Below, in pieces: positions 46,377 through 55,701 of a stretch of DNA of 64,000 nt; position 1 is the first letter of the stretch; every line of letters starts with the position of its first letter. The stretch comes from Candidatus Rhodoferax odensensis. Its GTDB lineage: Bacteria; Pseudomonadota; Gammaproteobacteria; Burkholderiales; Burkholderiaceae_C. The position numbers and the translations under genes were made by a program. The DNA is taken from contig JADKDJ010000033.1 of assembly GCA_016718405.1 (NCBI GenBank), positions 372,001 through 436,000 on the forward strand, written 5' to 3'. The notes under the pieces were generated by a model. That model was not told the origin of the DNA. It made no database searches and worked only from the letters and a program-made list of their open reading frames with translations.

Positions 46377-46508
46377 CGTCTTTGCGAGCGAAGCGAAGCA
46401 ATCCATGGCTCCTGAATCCATGGGCTGCCGTGCTACCCGCGCAGTGACACCATCAGGCTCAAGGACCGTGTGCAGCATCGGCTCGGATTCGGCGGGCTCG
46501 CGATGACG
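46377..46508. repeat. Degenerate copy of the palindromic intergenic repeat
   Basis: TTTGCGAGCGAAGCGAAGCAATCCATGG near 46380 and GGGCTCGCGATGACG near 46494 resemble the arms of the repeat at 52728-52810, with a longer and poorly paired middle. It lies between the tldD partner and the aminotransferase gene. Confidence 0.55.
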
Positions 46509-46537
46509 GGTCTGATCTTGTGCGGTCAAGCGACTGA

Positions 46538-47716
46538 CTACAGCGCCCGGCCCAGCCGCGCGATGCCCTCTTCGATCTTGGCCACATCGGCGGTGGCAAA
46601 GCTCAGACGCAGCGTGGACAGGTCGGGGTCGTGTGCGAAGAACGGCGCACCCGGCACGAAGGCCACCAACTGCTCAATGGCACGCTTGGCAAAATCACCC
46701 GCATTGCGGCCGCCCGTCAACCTGGCCCAGAAGAACATGCCGCCTTGCGGCTGGTTGAATTCGATCGCGTCGCCCAGTTCGCGGCGCAGTGCCTGTGCCA
46801 TCACGCGCGCGCGTTCGGCGTAGGTGCTGCGCACTACACCCAGCGCGTCGTTCAGACGGTTCAGCGTCAGGTAGTGCGCGGCAGTGGCCTGCGTCAGGTT
46901 GCTGGTGTGCGCGTCGCTGAACTGCTTGCACATGGTGGCCTTGCCCAGCAACTCGGTGGGCGCAATCAGCCAACCCACGCGCAGACCGGGGCTGAGCACC
47001 TTGCTCAGGCTACCACAATGCGCCAGCCAGTCGCGGCTACCGGGCACCTGCTCGCTCAGGGCCAGCATGCTGGGCGGCGGCGGCTGATCAAAGTACAGCT
47101 CGCCATAGGGGTCGTCTTCCACGATCAGGGTCTGCGTGCGCGCCGCCAGTTCCAGAATGCGTTTGCGCCGCTGCAGACTCAGCGTGGCACCACTCGGGTT
47201 GCCAAAGGTCGGAATCAGGTACACCAGCTTGGGTTTGTGCTCGGCAATCAGGGCTTCGAGTTTGTCCACATCCACACCGTCAGCGTCGATGGGGGCGCCG
47301 ATCAAGTGCGCGCCATACAGCCGAAAGCACTGGATGGTGGCCAGGAACGTGGGGGCTTCCACAATCACCTTGTCGCCTGGCGAAATCATGGTCTTGCCAA
47401 TCAGGTCCAGCGCCTGCTGGCTGCCAGTGGTGACGATCAGGCCCTCCGGCGCGACCGCAGCGCTCTTGGCGGCCATGAACGCGCTCAGGCGCTCACGCAA
47501 GGGCTGCCAGCCTTCGGTAGCGCCATACTGCAACACCGCACCAGCGCCACCGCCGCCGAGTACCGCATCGGTCGACTGACGGATGCCCTCCACATCAAAC
47601 AACGCGGGGTCTGGGAACCCGCCCGCAAAACTGATGATGCCGGGCTTACCCAGCAGTTTGAACAACTCGCGAATGGCGGACGTTTCGACGTTTTGCAGGC
47701 GGCTGGCAAATTGCAT
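46538..47716 (-). CDS. PLP-dependent aminotransferase, class I/II (LysN-like)
   Basis: Fold-type I aminotransferase of 392 residues, like 2-aminoadipate or aromatic aminotransferases without a DNA-binding domain. Signatures: GGFPDPALFD near the N-terminus, QYGATEGWQPLRERL, the PLP region NPSGATLS and VEDDPYGELYF, and K239 in GSLSKVLSPGLRVGWL. The start at 47716 (MQFASRLQNVETSAIREL) is usual for the subgroup; upstream in-frame sequence is not homologous. It is divergent from gdhB, so both genes share control of amino acid catabolism. Confidence 0.92.
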   Translation of the reverse strand: MQFASRLQNVETSAIRELFKLLGKPGIISFAGGFPDPALFDVEGIRQSTDAVLGGGGAGAVLQYGATEGWQPLRERLSAFMAAKSAAVAPEGLIVTTGSQQALDLIGKTMISPGDKVIVEAPTFLATIQCFRLYGAHLIGAPIDADGVDVDKLEALIAEHKPKLVYLIPTFGNPSGATLSLQRRKRILELAARTQTLIVEDDPYGELYFDQPPPPSMLALSEQVPGSRDWLAHCGSLSKVLSPGLRVGWLIAPTELLGKATMCKQFSDAHTSNLTQATAAHYLTLNRLNDALGVVRSTYAERARVMAQALRRELGDAIEFNQPQGGMFFWARLTGGRNAGDFAKRAIEQLVAFVPGAPFFAHDPDLSTLRLSFATADVAKIEEGIARLGRAL

Positions 47717-47849
47717 GGCAGGGCTCTCAAGTTGGCTGGTGTACACGGATTGTCGTTCAAAAAATTCACACTTTTTTATTCTCAATTTACAACATGGAGC
47801 AATAAAACTGCGTTGCGATTTGAACCGACACATTGCACTTTGGAAACCA

Positions 47850-47864
47850 ATGCAACTATTGCAT
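47850..47864. promoter_or_regulatory. Inverted repeat in the gdhB / aminotransferase divergent region
   Basis: ATGCAA and TTGCAT (47850-47855, 47859-47864) form a perfect 6-bp inverted repeat with spacer CTA in an AT-rich intergenic region. A weak promoter for gdhB, TTGGAA (47840-47845) and CATAAA, spans it. This fits an operator for a regulator such as an Lrp/AsnC or LysR type; which one is not known. Confidence 0.45.
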
Positions 47865-47952
47865 AAATCGATAAGTCGACGCCAGGCGGCAACCCAAGCG
47901 CGACAGGCACGCCTAGAATCCGCGACATCCACAAGATAACCGGAGACTTTGC

Positions 47953-50900
47953 ATGCCCACTCCCGCGCTCGCCGAGCTGCTTGCCTATACCCAGGAGCAC
48001 GCTGGCCCCGCCGCCAACCGTCTGGTCGATTTCGTGTCGGCCTACTTCGACAACACCGACCCTGACGAGATCCAGGCACGCGGTCCCGCCACACTGTTTG
48101 CGGTCGCCAACGCCCATTGGCGACTGCTCGAATCCGCGCGCACGGCGCAGCAGGCCAAGATTCGCGTCTTCAACGCGACCCTGGCCGAGGACGGGTTTGT
48201 CAGCGAGCACACCTCCATTCAGATCGTGCACGACGACATGCCGTTTCTGGTGGACTCGGTCACCATGGCCGTCAATCGCAGTGGCCGCACAGCGCACTGG
48301 ATTGTTCACCCCCTGCTAGCCGTGCAGCGCGATGCCCAGGGCCGCCTGCTCAAGACCAGTCACGCCACACCCCACGGTGAACCTACCAGCCCGATCGAGT
48401 CCTTGATCCTGGTGGAATGCGATCGCATCGTGAACGAAGCCGACCGCAACGCCCTGGCTCAGGACCTCGACCGTGTGCTGGCCGACGTGCGCGCCGTGGT
48501 CCAGGACTGGCGCCCGATGCTGCAGCGTCTGCAGGCGGTGGGCGCGGCGTCAAGCCACTCCAAGCTATCCTCTGACAACCAGCAAGAGGGGATCGACTTC
48601 CTGCGTTGGCTGGAAGATCGCCACTTCACCTTTCTGGGCGCGCGTGACTACAACCTGGTGCGCGAGGGCGATAGCGTCAGCCTGATGGCCGTGCCCGAGT
48701 CCGGACTGGGCGTGCTGCGCGGTGCGCCGCAAAGCCCCACCACTCGGCTGCCGGCCGATGCCATGGCGCTGCTCAACTCCGACCAGTTGGTACTGGTAAC
48801 CAAGGCCATGACCCGCGCCACGGTGCACCGCCCGGCCTGGCTGGACTACATCGCGGTCAAACGCTTTGACGAGTCGGGTCAGGTGGTTGGCGAAGCACGC
48901 TTCCTGGGCCTGTACACCTCGACCGCCTACTCCGCCATGGTCAGCGACATCCCGCAGGTGCGTCGTCGCGCCAGTCAGGTGATGGCCGCCGCCGGCGTGG
49001 TGCCCGACAGTCATGCGGCCAAGTCGCTGCAGGCCATTTTGGACGACTACCCGCGTGACGAGCTGTTCCAGATCGACACCGCCACCTTGACCGAGCACGC
49101 CATTGGTATCCTGCGCCTGCAGGAGCGCCAGCGCACCCGCGTCTTTCTGCGCCGCGACCCGTTTGGCCGCTACACCTCGGCGCAGGTTTTCGTACCGCGC
49201 GACCGCTACAACACCGAGTTGCGCATCCGCATTGGCCAGGAACTGAGCGCCGCGCTCAACGGCCAATCGCTCGAATTCACGCCCATGCTGACCGACAGCC
49301 CGCTGGCGCGCATTCACTACCTGGTGCGCGCCAAGGACCAGGCGCCGCACAATGTGGACCTGCGCGCGCTCGAAGCCCGCATCGCGCGCCTGGCCCAGCG
49401 CTGGGAAGACGATTGCACGCAGGAGTTGCTGTACACCCACGGCGAAGGCCAGGGCTTGAGCCTGGCGCACCGCTTCGCCAATGCCTTCCCGACCGCGTAC
49501 CGCGAGGACTTCTCGCCCCAGGTCGCCGCGGAAGACACGCAGGTGCTGGCGTCGCTGACACCCAGCTCACCATTGGCGGTCAAGCTGTACCGGCCGCTCG
49601 ACGCCGGCCCAGGAACGCTGCGCTTCAAAATCTACAACACCGCCAAGGTGGCGCTGTCGGACTCGCTGCCGGTGCTGGAACGCATGGGCGCACGCGTGCT
49701 CGACGAACACCCCTACCGCGTTGGCAATGGAAACGAGCACGACGTGTTCTGGATCCATGACCTGGGCCTGCAATTGCCGCCCGACACCGAGCTCTCCAGC
49801 GTCAAGGCACGCTTTGAGGCCTTGTTTGCGCAAGCCTGGCGGGGCGAGGTCGAAAGCGACGACCTCAACAAGCTGGTGCTGCCGACCACGCTCGATGCGC
49901 GCGCCATCGCCGTGCTGCGCGCCTACACGCGTTACTTCAAGCAGCTCGGCTTTGCCTTTAGCCAGAGCTACATCGAAAGCGCGCTCAACAAGAACGCCAC
50001 CATCGCACAGGACCTCAGCGCGTTGTTCGTCACCCGGTTCGACCCTTCGTTGAATGGCGAGCGCCAGGCCGCGCAGCAGCAGTTGGGGCAGCGCATCGAA
50101 GCGCAGCTCAGCGCGGTGGCCAGCCTGGACGAGGACCGCATCCTGCGCCAGTTCTACACCACCATGCTCGCCACGCTGCGCACCAATGCCTGGCAGCTCA
50201 CGCCGGCTGGCGCCAACAAGCCCTACCTGAGCTTCAAGCTCAACCCGCGTGAAGTGCCTGGCGTGCCCGAGCCCAAGCCCTTGTTCGAAATCTGGGTCTA
50301 CTCACCGCGTGTCGAGGGCGTGCACCTGCGCGGCGGCAAGGTTGCCCGCGGGGGACTGCGCTGGTCGGATCGCCGCGAGGACTTCCGCACCGAAGTGCTG
50401 GGTCTGGTCAAGGCCCAGCAGGTCAAGAACACCGTGATCGTGCCGGTCGGCTCCAAAGGCGGATTCGTGTTGAAAAACGCGCCACCGTCCTCTGACCGCG
50501 AGGCCTACATGGCCGAAGGCATTGCCTGCTACAAGCTGTTTCTGTCGGGCCTCTTGGACCTGACCGACAACCTGGTCAAGGGTGACACCGTGCCGCCTGC
50601 CAATGTGGTGCGCCACGATCCGGCCGACCCCTACCTGGTGGTGGCGGCTGACAAGGGCACGGCCACCTTTTCCGACATCGCCAACAGCGTCTCCGCCGAT
50701 TACGGCTTCTGGCTGGGCGACGCCTTTGCTTCGGGCGGCTCGGTCGGCTACGACCACAAGAAGATGGGCATCACCGCGCGCGGCGCCTGGGAGTCGGTCA
50801 AGCGGCATTTCCGTGCGCTGAACATCAACACCCAGACCACCCCATTCACCGTGGCGGGCATTGGCGACATGTCGGGCGACGTGTTTGGCAACGGCATGCT

Positions 50901-52713
50901 GCTGTCCGAACACATCAAGCTGGTGCTGGCGTTCGACCACCGCCACATCTTCATCGATCCCTCACCCGATGTGGCGCGCTCATTCGCCGAACGTCAGCGC
51001 CTGTTCAATCTGCCGCGCTCAAGCTGGGACGACTACGACAAGAGCCTGATTTCCGAGGGTGGCGGCGTCTACCCGCGCGGCGCCAAGTCGATCAAACTCA
51101 GCGCACAGGCACGCGCCGTGATAGGCATCGATGCCGAAGAGCTGACCCCGGTCGAACTGCTCAAGGCGATCCTGCAGGCGCCGGTGGACCTGCTCTACAA
51201 CGGCGGCATTGGCACCTATGTGAAGGCGGCCTTTGAGACGCACGCGCAGGTTGGCGACAAGGGCAGCGACGCATTTCGCGTCAACGGTGGCGACTTGCGC
51301 TGCAAGGTGGTGGCCGAAGGCGGCAACCTGGGCTGCACACAAAACGGCCGTATCGAGTACGCCCAAAAGGGTGGCCTGATCTACACCGACGCCATCGACA
51401 ACTCCGCCGGCGTGGACTGCTCGGACCACGAGGTCAACATCAAGATCCTGCTCGACCGCGTGGTCGAAGCGGGCGACCTGACCCTCAAGCAGCGCAACGA
51501 CTTGCTGGCCTCCATGACCGACGAAGTCGGCCACCTGGTCTTGTCCGACAACTACTACCAATCTCAAGCGCTGGACATCGCCTGCCACCGACCGATGTAC
51601 GTGCTCGATGGTCAGCAGCGCCTGATGCAGTGGCTCGAAGGCGCCAAGCGGCTCAATCGCGCCATCGAGTTCCTGCCCAACGACGAAGAAATTGCCCGCC
51701 GACGCGCCCGCAAGCAGGGTCTGACCGCCCCCGAAGGAGCGGTGGTATTGGCCTACGCCAAGATGTCGATGTTCGACGAACTGGTTGCCAGCAACCTGCC
51801 CGACGATCCCTTCTTTGGCCGCGCCCTCAAGGCCTATTTTCCGCAGGTGCTGACCGAGAAGTTTGGTGATGCGATCGCCAAGCACCCGCTCAAGCGCGAG
51901 ATCATCGCCACCTTCATTACCAACACGGTGGTCAACCGCACTGGCGCGACCTTTGTCAACTTCATCGCGGCCGAAGCCGGCGCGACGGCGGCCGACGTGG
52001 TGCGTGCCTATACCCTGGCCAGGGAGATCTTTGGCCTGGAACCTCTGTGGGACCAGATCGATGCTTTGGACTACAAGGTTTCAACCGAGCTTCAGCTCGA
52101 CCTGTTGAGTCAACTCATCGCCATCGCCCAACGTGCCTCGCGCTGGATGCTGCGCGTGCGCTCGCAAAGCACCGACCTGCCCACGCTGATTCAGCGGTAC
52201 CAGCCCGGCGCCAGCGAGTTGCGCACCAACCTGACCGAGTGGCTGCCCGCCACAGCCCACGCCAACTGGCAGCGCGCCACGCAAACCCTGGTCGACGCGG
52301 GGGTGGAGCATGAGCTAGCGCAGAACCTGACCGCATTGGAGTTCATCTTTCCCGCGCTCGACCTGGTGGACCTGGCGAAAAGCGCCAACACCGGGCTGGA
52401 GCAAGCGGCGCGCGCGTACTTCGCGGTCGATGCCGAGCTGGGCTTGACCGCCTGGCGCAGCGAGATCAACCGGTTGCCCACCGACACACTGTGGCAAACC
52501 CAGGCACGTGGCAGCGCGCGCGATGATGTGTATTCGATTGCCAGCCAGATCACACGCGGCCTGCTCGCTCGCGGCGATGGCGTAGCCGGATGGTCGGCCG
52601 AGCATGGCTCCTCGATCGAACGCCTGCGCAAACTTCTGGCCAGTATCAGCACGCAAAGCCCAGACCTGGCGCCAGTCTCGGTGGCCCTGCGCGAACTGCG
52701 CCATTTGGCGTGA
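47953..52713 (+). CDS. gdhB: NAD-dependent glutamate dehydrogenase, large (180-kDa) type
   Basis: Catabolic enzyme that oxidises glutamate to 2-oxoglutarate and ammonia with NAD. The product has 1586 residues, the length of the large GDH (GDH-180) class. The N-terminal regulatory part (HDDMPFLVDSVTMAVNRSG, ACT-like repeats) is followed by the catalytic domain with VPVGSKGGFVLK (G833-G837) and DPSPDVARSF, and an NAD-binding region ending near 1300 with a long helical C-terminal extension. The start has ACCGGAGA upstream. It is divergent from an aminotransferase, a sensible pair that funnels amino groups to glutamate and on to ammonia. Confidence 0.97.
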   Translation: MPTPALAELLAYTQEHAGPAANRLVDFVSAYFDNTDPDEIQARGPATLFAVANAHWRLLESARTAQQAKIRVFNATLAEDGFVSEHTSIQIVHDDMPFLVDSVTMAVNRSGRTAHWIVHPLLAVQRDAQGRLLKTSHATPHGEPTSPIESLILVECDRIVNEADRNALAQDLDRVLADVRAVVQDWRPMLQRLQAVGAASSHSKLSSDNQQEGIDFLRWLEDRHFTFLGARDYNLVREGDSVSLMAVPESGLGVLRGAPQSPTTRLPADAMALLNSDQLVLVTKAMTRATVHRPAWLDYIAVKRFDESGQVVGEARFLGLYTSTAYSAMVSDIPQVRRRASQVMAAAGVVPDSHAAKSLQAILDDYPRDELFQIDTATLTEHAIGILRLQERQRTRVFLRRDPFGRYTSAQVFVPRDRYNTELRIRIGQELSAALNGQSLEFTPMLTDSPLARIHYLVRAKDQAPHNVDLRALEARIARLAQRWEDDCTQELLYTHGEGQGLSLAHRFANAFPTAYREDFSPQVAAEDTQVLASLTPSSPLAVKLYRPLDAGPGTLRFKIYNTAKVALSDSLPVLERMGARVLDEHPYRVGNGNEHDVFWIHDLGLQLPPDTELSSVKARFEALFAQAWRGEVESDDLNKLVLPTTLDARAIAVLRAYTRYFKQLGFAFSQSYIESALNKNATIAQDLSALFVTRFDPSLNGERQAAQQQLGQRIEAQLSAVASLDEDRILRQFYTTMLATLRTNAWQLTPAGANKPYLSFKLNPREVPGVPEPKPLFEIWVYSPRVEGVHLRGGKVARGGLRWSDRREDFRTEVLGLVKAQQVKNTVIVPVGSKGGFVLKNAPPSSDREAYMAEGIACYKLFLSGLLDLTDNLVKGDTVPPANVVRHDPADPYLVVAADKGTATFSDIANSVSADYGFWLGDAFASGGSVGYDHKKMGITARGAWESVKRHFRALNINTQTTPFTVAGIGDMSGDVFGNGMLLSEHIKLVLAFDHRHIFIDPSPDVARSFAERQRLFNLPRSSWDDYDKSLISEGGGVYPRGAKSIKLSAQARAVIGIDAEELTPVELLKAILQAPVDLLYNGGIGTYVKAAFETHAQVGDKGSDAFRVNGGDLRCKVVAEGGNLGCTQNGRIEYAQKGGLIYTDAIDNSAGVDCSDHEVNIKILLDRVVEAGDLTLKQRNDLLASMTDEVGHLVLSDNYYQSQALDIACHRPMYVLDGQQRLMQWLEGAKRLNRAIEFLPNDEEIARRRARKQGLTAPEGAVVLAYAKMSMFDELVASNLPDDPFFGRALKAYFPQVLTEKFGDAIAKHPLKREIIATFITNTVVNRTGATFVNFIAAEAGATAADVVRAYTLAREIFGLEPLWDQIDALDYKVSTELQLDLLSQLIAIAQRASRWMLRVRSQSTDLPTLIQRYQPGASELRTNLTEWLPATAHANWQRATQTLVDAGVEHELAQNLTALEFIFPALDLVDLAKSANTGLEQAARAYFAVDAELGLTAWRSEINRLPTDTLWQTQARGSARDDVYSIASQITRGLLARGDGVAGWSAEHGSSIERLRKLLASISTQSPDLAPVSVALRELRHLA

Positions 52714-52727
52714 CCAACCCCACACCC

Positions 52728-52810
52728 CGTCATTGCGAGGAGCGCAGCGACGTGGCAATCCATGCCTGCATGCCGAAGACATGGATTGCCGCGCTGCGCT
52801 CGCAATGACG
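52728..52810. repeat. Palindromic intergenic repeat (REP/MITE-like)
   Basis: The left arm CGTCATTGCGAGGAGCGCAG and the right arm ending CTGCGCTCGCAATGACG are inverted repeats around GCAATCCATG and CATGGATTGC. This 83-bp hairpin occupies most of the gap between gdhB and nth. Elements with the arm GTCATTGCGAG are widespread in intergenic DNA of Proteobacteria. It may also act as terminator or mRNA stabiliser. Confidence 0.85.
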
Positions 52811-52823
52811 CGAGGGCTTGCGC

Positions 52824-53465
52824 ATGACGCCTGCCAACATCGAGGGCTTCTTCGCCACCTTGAAGACGGCCAACCCGCAGCCAGTCACCGAGCTGGAATA
52901 CAGCTCGGTGTTTGAGTTGCTGGTGGCGGTGCTGCTATCGGCGCAGGCCACCGATGTCAGCGTCAACAAGGCCACGCGCAGCCTGTTTGCGGTGGCCAAC
53001 ACGCCGCAGAAAATGCTGGCGCTAGGCCTGGACAAACTGGAGCGCCACATCAAGACCATTGGTCTGTACCACAGCAAGGCCAGGAACCTGCTGCAGACCT
53101 GTCAGATCCTGCTTGACCAGCATGGCGGCCAGGTGCCGCGCAGCCGCGAAGCGCTGCAGGCCCTGCCCGGCGTCGGGCGCAAGACCGCCAACGTGATTCT
53201 CAATGTCGCCTTCGGCGAGCCCACCATGGCCGTCGACACCCATGTCTTCCGACTGGCCAACCGTACCGGCCTGGCACCGGGCAAGACGCCGCTGGAGGTA
53301 GAGCAGGCCTTGCTGAAGAACATACCCACGGCCTACCTGGTGGACGCCCACCACTGGCTGATTTTGCACGGGCGCTACGTCTGTCAGGCGCGTCAGCCAC
53401 AATGCTGGCAATGCGCCGTGCGCGCTTACTGCGACTTCCGGGACAAAACCTCCGCTGCACGCTAG
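52824..53465 (+). CDS. nth: Endonuclease III (DNA glycosylase/AP lyase)
   Basis: Base-excision repair enzyme for oxidised pyrimidines. The product has 213 residues. The helix-hairpin-helix LPGVGRKTAN and both catalytic residues K120 and D138 fall at the same numbers as in E. coli Nth. The C-terminal [4Fe-4S] motif C-x6-C-x2-C-x5-C is intact (CQARQPQC, WQC, AVRAYC). The ATG at 52824 is preceded by GAGGG. It starts 13 bases after the palindromic repeat, and a diguanylate cyclase gene follows 8 bases after its end. Confidence 0.97.
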   Translation: MTPANIEGFFATLKTANPQPVTELEYSSVFELLVAVLLSAQATDVSVNKATRSLFAVANTPQKMLALGLDKLERHIKTIGLYHSKARNLLQTCQILLDQHGGQVPRSREALQALPGVGRKTANVILNVAFGEPTMAVDTHVFRLANRTGLAPGKTPLEVEQALLKNIPTAYLVDAHHWLILHGRYVCQARQPQCWQCAVRAYCDFRDKTSAAR

Positions 53466-53473
53466 CCACCTCC

Positions 53474-54610
53474 ATGAACGCGATTGACCCCCGTACCGTC
53501 ATTCTGATCAGCGGCGTCATGGGCGGCCTGATGTCGATGGTGCTGTTTTTCATGCACCGCAGCTACCCGGTGTCGATCGCGGGCCTGCGCGAATGGGCAT
53601 GGTCGCTGGCCGTGCTGTTCGGGGCTGGCGTGCTGGCCTCGCTGGGAGGCATAGCCGGCCCCTGGGTCGCCAACATCACCCCCAATTTGTTGATCTGCTG
53701 CGGCATGTACTTGGCTTTGGTGGGCAGCCAGCGCTTTTTCGGCCAGACGACCCGCCACAGCTGGCATCTGGCGCTGATTGCCGTGGTCAACCTGTTGCTG
53801 CTGTGGTTCACCTTGGCGCAGCCCTGGTACTTGCCGCGTGTGCTGATTCTGACGGCGCTGCTGGCCTACCTGACCGGAGCGCACGCGTGGCTGGTGCTGC
53901 GCCATGGCCAACCCGGTTTCAGCAACGGGTTTGCCGCATTGGTGTTGTGCCTGGCCTGTCTTAACGAAATCGTGCGCTTGGTCACCGCCCTGACGCTGCC
54001 GGTGGGCAACACGGTATTTGACCGTCAGCCCCAAAACCTGCTGCATATCACGCTCTACCCGTTTCTGATGCTGCTGATCGCCATTGGCATGCTGCTGCTG
54101 GCGACCGATCGGGTGCGCGCGCAGATGCAATACCTGGCAACGCACGACTCACTCACCAACACCCTGACGCGCCGCCGCATGAATGAGACCTGTGAGCAGG
54201 AGCTGGCGCGTTGCCGTCGGCACGGCCGCGTCATGGCGCTGCTGGCGGTGGATCTGGACCACTTCAAGACCATCAACGATATGCATGGGCACCAGGTCGG
54301 CGACCGCGTCCTGATCCGCTTTGTGGACACCGTCAACACCCTGTTGCGTCGGGGCGATGAGCTCGGACGCTTTGGCGGCGAGGAATTCGTGGTGCTGCTT
54401 CCCGAGATCTCGCTGCCCGAAGCCCTGCTGGTAGCCGAGCGCATCCGCGCCGCCTGCCAGGCGGATGCTGGCATGCCACCGTACACCGTCAGCATCGGGG
54501 TGGCGGGCTACCAGTCCGAGACCGACACGGTGGACAGTCTGCTCGGACGCGCCGACGCCGCCATGTACCGCGCCAAAGCCAGGGGGCGCAACCAGGTTGA
54601 AGCCGCGTGA
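53474..54610 (+). CDS. Diguanylate cyclase with MASE-like membrane sensor
   Basis: Product of 378 residues. Five to seven hydrophobic segments fill residues 1-215, a membrane sensor of MASE type. The GGDEF domain (about 225-378) carries GGEEF at 301-305 in the active site and an intact inhibitory site RRGD (292-295), five residues before it. The metal-binding D and N region LAVDLDHFKTINDMHGHQVGD is also complete. So it is likely active in c-di-GMP synthesis and product-inhibited. Ligand unknown. It follows nth closely. Confidence 0.94.
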   Translation: MNAIDPRTVILISGVMGGLMSMVLFFMHRSYPVSIAGLREWAWSLAVLFGAGVLASLGGIAGPWVANITPNLLICCGMYLALVGSQRFFGQTTRHSWHLALIAVVNLLLLWFTLAQPWYLPRVLILTALLAYLTGAHAWLVLRHGQPGFSNGFAALVLCLACLNEIVRLVTALTLPVGNTVFDRQPQNLLHITLYPFLMLLIAIGMLLLATDRVRAQMQYLATHDSLTNTLTRRRMNETCEQELARCRRHGRVMALLAVDLDHFKTINDMHGHQVGDRVLIRFVDTVNTLLRRGDELGRFGGEEFVVLLPEISLPEALLVAERIRAACQADAGMPPYTVSIGVAGYQSETDTVDSLLGRADAAMYRAKARGRNQVEAA

Positions 54611-54682
54611 GCGCAGTGCCGGGCCGCCCCAAACAAGCTCGCACCGCAGCCCGCCAGGGCGAAGGTACTCCAGTGAGCCCGG

Positions 54683-55657
54683 TCACACCGGCTTGATGCG
54701 CAGCGCCCAGATCACCCCGGCCACCAGCAGGGCGATACCCAGCAAGGTCAGCGGCTGCGGCCACTCGCCGCGCAGCATGAAGGCATAGGCCAGCGCACTG
54801 AGCGTCTCGAACACAATCAGTTGACCCGCCAGCGTCGTGGGCAGGCGCTGGCTGGCCTCGTTCCAGCACAGCGTACCCAGCCATGAAGCGAGCAAGCCGA
54901 TCGCCAGCATCAGCGCGACGTAGCGCAACGGCTGCGGCCCCAGCGGCATCACGAAGTCGGCGCCATGGCCCCAAGGCTGGGTACCGACTGCAGCGCTCCA
55001 CGCCCACAGAGCCAGATAGCCCACCAGTGCCAGCGGCAAGGTCGCCACACCCTGGGCGGTTGCCCAGCTGCGCGGGCTGCGCTGTGCATGGGTACGCAGC
55101 CAGTCGGCGTTGCGCAATGGGTACCAGGTCCAACAGGCCACCGCCCCCAGCGCCAACAGGGCACCGCTGGCGTAACGCGACACATCCAGACGGGTTTGCG
55201 CGCGCAGATGCGCCAGCTCGACCTGGTTCACGCAGGCAATGCCCGCCGCAATCAAGGCCAGCGACGGCAGCAGCTTGAGCCAGGGCAGACGGCCATCGCG
55301 CTTGGCATCGCGCAGGTTGGAACTGATCGCAATCACCACCGGCAAGGTGCCAATGATCATGGTCGGCAACGGGCCACCGGCGCGCTGGATCGCCGCCGCC
55401 AGGCACAAGTAATACAGCACATTGCCAACGACTGAGAGTTTGAATGCTTCGAGCCAGTCGGCCGGCTCGAATCCGGCCAGGTTGCGCCGATCCAGCCAAG
55501 CCAGCGGCAAGGCGATCACGCCAAAGGCCAGGTAGCGACCAAACGACAGCAGCAGTGCCGGGTAGTCGGGCAACATCAGCGGCGCCACAAACACCAGCCC
55601 CCAAACCAAACCAGCCGCCAAAGCAAACAAAACACCCATCAGCATGGGTGCGATCAT
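54683..55657 (-). CDS. EamA/DMT-superfamily transporter
   Basis: Inner-membrane protein of about 324 residues with ten hydrophobic segments in two EamA repeats (first from GVLFALAAGLVWGLVFVAPL, second from ASGALLALGAVACWTWYPL). Such carriers export amino acids, nucleosides or other small metabolites. There are three nearby in-frame Met codons (55657, 55645, 55639); I use the first. The gene follows argO on the same strand by 44 bases and may be cotranscribed. Confidence 0.88.
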   Translation of the reverse strand: MIAPMLMGVLFALAAGLVWGLVFVAPLMLPDYPALLLSFGRYLAFGVIALPLAWLDRRNLAGFEPADWLEAFKLSVVGNVLYYLCLAAAIQRAGGPLPTMIIGTLPVVIAISSNLRDAKRDGRLPWLKLLPSLALIAAGIACVNQVELAHLRAQTRLDVSRYASGALLALGAVACWTWYPLRNADWLRTHAQRSPRSWATAQGVATLPLALVGYLALWAWSAAVGTQPWGHGADFVMPLGPQPLRYVALMLAIGLLASWLGTLCWNEASQRLPTTLAGQLIVFETLSALAYAFMLRGEWPQPLTLLGIALLVAGVIWALRIKPV

Positions 55658-55701
55658 GGCATGCCGCGCGCCGACCCCGCCTACCCACCCCGCACAGGCA
55701 G

